This document shows positions 61,579-64,000 of a stretch of DNA of 64,000 nt, piece after piece. The position numbers and the translations under genes are program-made. How positions within the stretch are numbered: the first letter of the stretch is position 1; every line of letters begins with the position of its first letter. The DNA lies in assembly GCF_041435355.1 (NCBI RefSeq), contig NZ_CP108442.1, positions 3,534,001 to 3,598,000 on the forward strand, in the 5' to 3' direction. Source of the DNA: Streptomyces sp. NBC_01276 (GTDB taxonomy: Bacteria > Actinomycetota > Actinomycetes > Streptomycetales > Streptomycetaceae). The notes below the pieces were generated by a model, which saw nothing but the letters and a program-made list of their open reading frames with translations, was not told the DNA's origin and did no database searches.

Positions 61579-61688
61579 GTCCCCGCCCCCGGCCCCGGCC
61601 GGCCGCGGTGCGGCTGTGCTTCGGGGCGGCGGTGCTGTGCCTGCTGGCAGCGGTCCTGCTCGCGCTGTGGAACTCGTACGCGGGCTGA
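61575..61688 (+). CDS. Small membrane protein (37 aa)
   Basis: GTG at 61575 overlaps the preceding stop. A basic start (SPRPRPRPAAVRL) is followed by one hydrophobic helix CFGAAVLCLLAAVLLALW and the end NSYAG. The overlap and the helix support it as real. The function is unknown. Confidence 0.55.
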   Translation: MSPRPRPRPAAVRLCFGAAVLCLLAAVLLALWNSYAG

Positions 61689-61730
61689 CCGCGCCCGCGC
61701 CCGCTCCCGCCACTCCCGCCGCTGCCCCCG

Positions 61731-62429
61731 CTACGCGGCGAGGTCGCTCTCGGCCGGCCGCTGCGCGAGCTCCACCGGCCGGGCCACGACCCGTTCCCCG
61801 GCCCTGACGAGCCGCCCCGCCCGCGGGGCGCGCGCGAGCGCCCGTACCAGCGGGGTCAGCGCGGCCATGGCGAGGGGCGCGAGGAGCAGCACGACGGCGG
61901 TGCCGAGCGCGAACCCGCCGATGACGTCGGTCGGGTAGTGCACACCGAGGTAGACCCGGCACACCCCCTCGGCGAGCGCGAGCCCGATCCCGACGAGCCC
62001 GAGCCGACGGTTCGCCAGGAACACCCCGACGCCGAGGGCCATCATCAGGGTGGCGTGGTCGCTGACGAAGGAGTACCCGGCTCCCGGCCCGCCGGCCATC
62101 CCGCCGAGCACCTCGAGCCCCTCGTGCTGGACGAAGGGCCGCGGGCGCGCCACGAACCCGCGCAGCGGAACGTTCACGAGCAGCGCGAGGGCGGCGGCGA
62201 GCGGTGCCCAGACGAGCGCGGCGAAGGAATCGACGGCCGTCGTCTCGTCCTGCCGCCGGGCCCCGCGCCAACACCACAGCACCAGCAGGACCATGGCCAG
62301 CGGCAGCCCGTACCCGCCGACGAGCGCGACGCCCCGGTCGAACCAGCCCGGGGCGTGCCGGGCCAGGGCGTTGATCTCGTACAGCAGGCTGACATCCACA
62401 TTCGGCCCACCTGTTGTGAGTCCAGCCAT
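61731..62429 (-). CDS. PAP2-family membrane phosphatase
   Basis: 232 residues, about six membrane helices. The three PAP2 phosphatase motifs are present: ARPRPF (motif 1, KX6RP-like), YSFVSDHAT (motif 2 with catalytic-helper His) and CRVYLGVHYPTDVIGG (motif 3 with nucleophile His). Candidates are undecaprenyl-pyrophosphate or phosphatidate phosphatase. The sequence cannot separate them. The 200 bases upstream hold an 8-bp hairpin (62464-62471 with 62478-62485). Confidence 0.9.
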   Translation of the reverse strand: MAGLTTGGPNVDVSLLYEINALARHAPGWFDRGVALVGGYGLPLAMVLLVLWCWRGARRQDETTAVDSFAALVWAPLAAALALLVNVPLRGFVARPRPFVQHEGLEVLGGMAGGPGAGYSFVSDHATLMMALGVGVFLANRRLGLVGIGLALAEGVCRVYLGVHYPTDVIGGFALGTAVVLLLAPLAMAALTPLVRALARAPRAGRLVRAGERVVARPVELAQRPAESDLAA

Positions 62430-62630
62430 GCGACGCGGCCCCTTGCTTGCCTAGGTCCCCTGTGGGCGCACGCCGGTGTGCGCCCCTCCAAACCCCCCGC
62501 CGATCAAGTCTCGTGTTCATGGAACGCCCGTTCTGGCAGGTACGTTCCACCCTCCACCGAATGATCACTCCAACGTTATCCAAGAGTGATTCGCCGACGC
62601 AGCTCAAGGCCTGCGGTTCACGGAGTGTCG

Positions 62631-63650
62631 CTAGGCCGCCGGAGTGGCGGCCGCCCGCTCCGGAAGGGCCGCGGCCCCGTCCTTGGTCACCCGCGTGGCA
62701 CCGAAGTAGTCGGGAGTGTCGATCTTGTCGAAGCGGATGACCGCGCCGGTGTACGGGGCGTTGATCATGTACCCGCCGCCCACGTACATGCCGACGTGCC
62801 GGATCTCCCGAGAGTTCGTCAGATCGTCGGAGAAGAACACGAGATCACCGGGCAGCAGTTCCGCCCGCGAGGGGTGCGAACCGGCGTTGTACTGGTCGTT
62901 GGCCACACGCGGCAGCTCGATCCCCACGGTCTCGTACGCCGCCTTGGTCAACCCGGAGCAGTCGAACCGCCCGTTCTGATCGGGCGTCCCGTTGCCACCC
63001 CACAGATAGGGCGTCCCGAGCTGCTTCTGCGCGAAGTAGATGGCCCCGGCGGCCTGCTGCGACGGCGCCACCCGGCCGACGGGCCGGGCGAAGCTCTTCT
63101 CCAGGGAACGGATGGCCTTCACGTAGCCCTGGGTCTCGGTGAGCGGTGGCACGCCCCCGGCCTTGATGACCCGGTAGGGACCGGCGTTGTAGGCGGCGAG
63201 CATATTGTCCGATGCGTCTCCTGGCACTCCCGCGACGTCCTTGGCCAGTTGGCAGTCGTACGAGGCGGCCGAAGGGATCGCGTCCTTGGGATCCCAGATG
63301 TCCCGGTCACCGTCGCCGTCGCCGTCGATTCCGTACGTGGCCCAGGTCTCCGGGATGAACTGGGCGATACCGCGCGCGTCCGCGTGGCTGACCACATCGG
63401 GCTTCCAGTTGCTCTCGGTGTACAACTGGGCCGCCAGCATGGCCGGATTGAGCGCGGGGCACAGGTTTCCCCACTTCTCCACCAACGGCTGGTAGATCGC
63501 CGGAACCGCCCCTTTGACCAGCGCCACGGCGCCCTGCCTGCCGCCCTTCGTGAGACCCGCCGCCGCCGAGTACGTGCCGACGACCAGCAGCGCGACGAAG
63601 GCCAGGCACACGCCGATCCCGATCCCGCTTGCCACCCAGAATTTGCGCAC
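62631..63650 (-). CDS. Bifunctional lytic transglycosylase / NlpC-P60 endopeptidase
   Basis: 339 residues. An N-terminal membrane anchor (about 8-30) is followed by a SLT-type transglycosylase domain (about 55-165, catalytic Glu79 in YTESNW, then GIAQFIP and AAYNAGP). A C-terminal NlpC/P60 domain follows (about 200-330) with Cys231 in FDCSGL and His in IRHVGMYVGG. It can cut both the glycan and the stem peptide of peptidoglycan. Two-domain enzymes of this kind often belong to conjugation loci, but no transfer genes are seen here. GTG start. Confidence 0.93.
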   Translation of the reverse strand: MRKFWVASGIGIGVCLAFVALLVVGTYSAAAGLTKGGRQGAVALVKGAVPAIYQPLVEKWGNLCPALNPAMLAAQLYTESNWKPDVVSHADARGIAQFIPETWATYGIDGDGDGDRDIWDPKDAIPSAASYDCQLAKDVAGVPGDASDNMLAAYNAGPYRVIKAGGVPPLTETQGYVKAIRSLEKSFARPVGRVAPSQQAAGAIYFAQKQLGTPYLWGGNGTPDQNGRFDCSGLTKAAYETVGIELPRVANDQYNAGSHPSRAELLPGDLVFFSDDLTNSREIRHVGMYVGGGYMINAPYTGAVIRFDKIDTPDYFGATRVTKDGAAALPERAAATPAA

Positions 63651-63709
63651 CCGTCAACACTGCCGCATAACAGGTCGCCTGACAGTGCATTCATCAGTCT
63701 GTCTTGACG

Positions 63710-64000
63710 TTATTTCACCGGAAAGCCGGTGCAGTAGAGGCTGCTGTATTCCCTGAGGCCCCGGACTCGATAGAAGAGCACGGTCCAGTCGCCCGGATCG
63801 TTGGCCACCGGGATGGCCGGGAAGTGCCTCGTGTTCCCGCCGTTGTCCACGAGCTGTGTGGCGAAGTCGTCCGGGTAGGTCAGGTAGACGCCGCCGTCGG
63901 AGGTCTTCTGGGTGAGGTCGATCGGCTTGCTGGTGTAGCCGATGCTGCGGTTGTAGTCACGGACGTTCTCGAACGGCCGCTGGGTCGTCGAGTCGATCTC
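63710..64000 (-). CDS. C-terminal 96 residues of an unidentified protein (cut by window edge)
   Basis: An open frame from the window end to TAA at 63710, without a start because the 5' part is outside. It reads as a globular, secreted-looking beta-rich domain: DYNRSIGYTSKPIDLTQKTS, VYLTYPDDFATQLVDNGGNT, then DWTVLFYRVRG and a terminal YCTGFPVK. The codon pattern is strongly GC3-biased, so it is a real gene. The family was not recognised. It is on the same strand as the transglycosylase gene, 59 bases upstream of its start. Confidence 0.75.
   Translation of the reverse strand, partial: EIDSTTQRPFENVRDYNRSIGYTSKPIDLTQKTSDGGVYLTYPDDFATQLVDNGGNTRHFPAIPVANDPGDWTVLFYRVRGLREYSSLYCTGFPVK

Noticed and set aside
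1-64000. CRISPR arrays, IS elements, prophage or tRNA genes
   Set aside because: I saw no regularly spaced repeats of CRISPR type, no transposase or integrase domain and no TPsiC-like sequence with a cloverleaf. tRNAscan-SE would settle the last point.

Overview
This window is chromosomal DNA of a Streptomyces species. The evidence is very high GC with strong third-position GC bias, many GTG starts, and actinobacterial markers: mshA and mshD (mycothiol), carD, RsiG, glnR, nur, a BldD-era developmental switch component and the phoR-phoP pair. From memory the gene order follows the S. coelicolor core chromosome from about cysS (SCO4235) to about SCO4131, with phoU SCO4228, mshA SCO4204, nur SCO4180, glnR SCO4159, ppk SCO4145, pstSCAB SCO4142-4139 and csoR SCO4136. 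There is no phage, IS transposase, CRISPR array, rRNA or recognisable tRNA.

Layout. 1-3.4 kb: cysS (cut by the window edge), ispF-ispD (isoprenoid precursors) and carD, all on the minus strand. 4-7.5 kb: a lipoprotein, then phoR-phoP divergent from phoU across a PHO-box region. 7.6-15.5 kb: a Cys-rich miniprotein, a mannose-lectin-like protein, a small L7/L12-like protein, gpmA, an MFS exporter, a YbjN protein, mshA, a methyltransferase and an NlpC/P60 hydrolase. 16-18.9 kb: a receiver-PP2C phosphatase, then the XRE regulator, HBHA-like protein and DUF2516 block that is also conserved in mycobacteria. 19-22.8 kb: an accessory redox island with an HxlR regulator and imine-reductase-like enzyme, and an ECF41 sigma factor flanked by a DoxX gene and an NAD(P)H-binding gene. 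Each of those two genes carries the same TGTCACA-N16-GGTC promoter. 22.9-28.5 kb: PrmC-like, Eis-like, rsiG, dtd, ygfZ, nur, nitrobindin and a 33-residue membrane peptide.

28.6-36.1 kb: three overlapping membrane-anchored proteins of unknown function, DUF3099, DUF1416, a rhodanese preceded by a cysteine-containing leader peptide, an LmeA-like DUF2993 protein, and a large membrane protein with eight TAYLPP repeats coupled to a MoaD-like protein. 36.4-47.8 kb: glnR (with an overlapping upstream ORF), a LacI regulator, an HtrA-type protease, a two-component system, PI-PLC, TetR with an alpha/beta hydrolase, a secreted 5'-nucleotidase and mshD.

47.8-49.1 kb holds no gene. It is a nested inverted-repeat locus whose outer arms are about 215 bp with one mismatch. 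Inside each arm is a 153-bp palindromic, MITE-like unit, and a perfect 20-bp hairpin sits near the centre. This is the most unusual structure in the window. 49.2-59.5 kb is a phosphate block: ppk-CHAD (polyphosphate), pstSCAB (high-affinity uptake), and DUF47-pit (low-affinity uptake), followed by csoR. With phoRP-phoU at 5 kb, it puts sensing, uptake and storage of phosphate in one window. 59.5-64 kb: small proteins, an LppX/LprG-like lipoprotein, PAP2, a transglycosylase-NlpC/P60 hydrolase and the C-terminal end of an unidentified gene.
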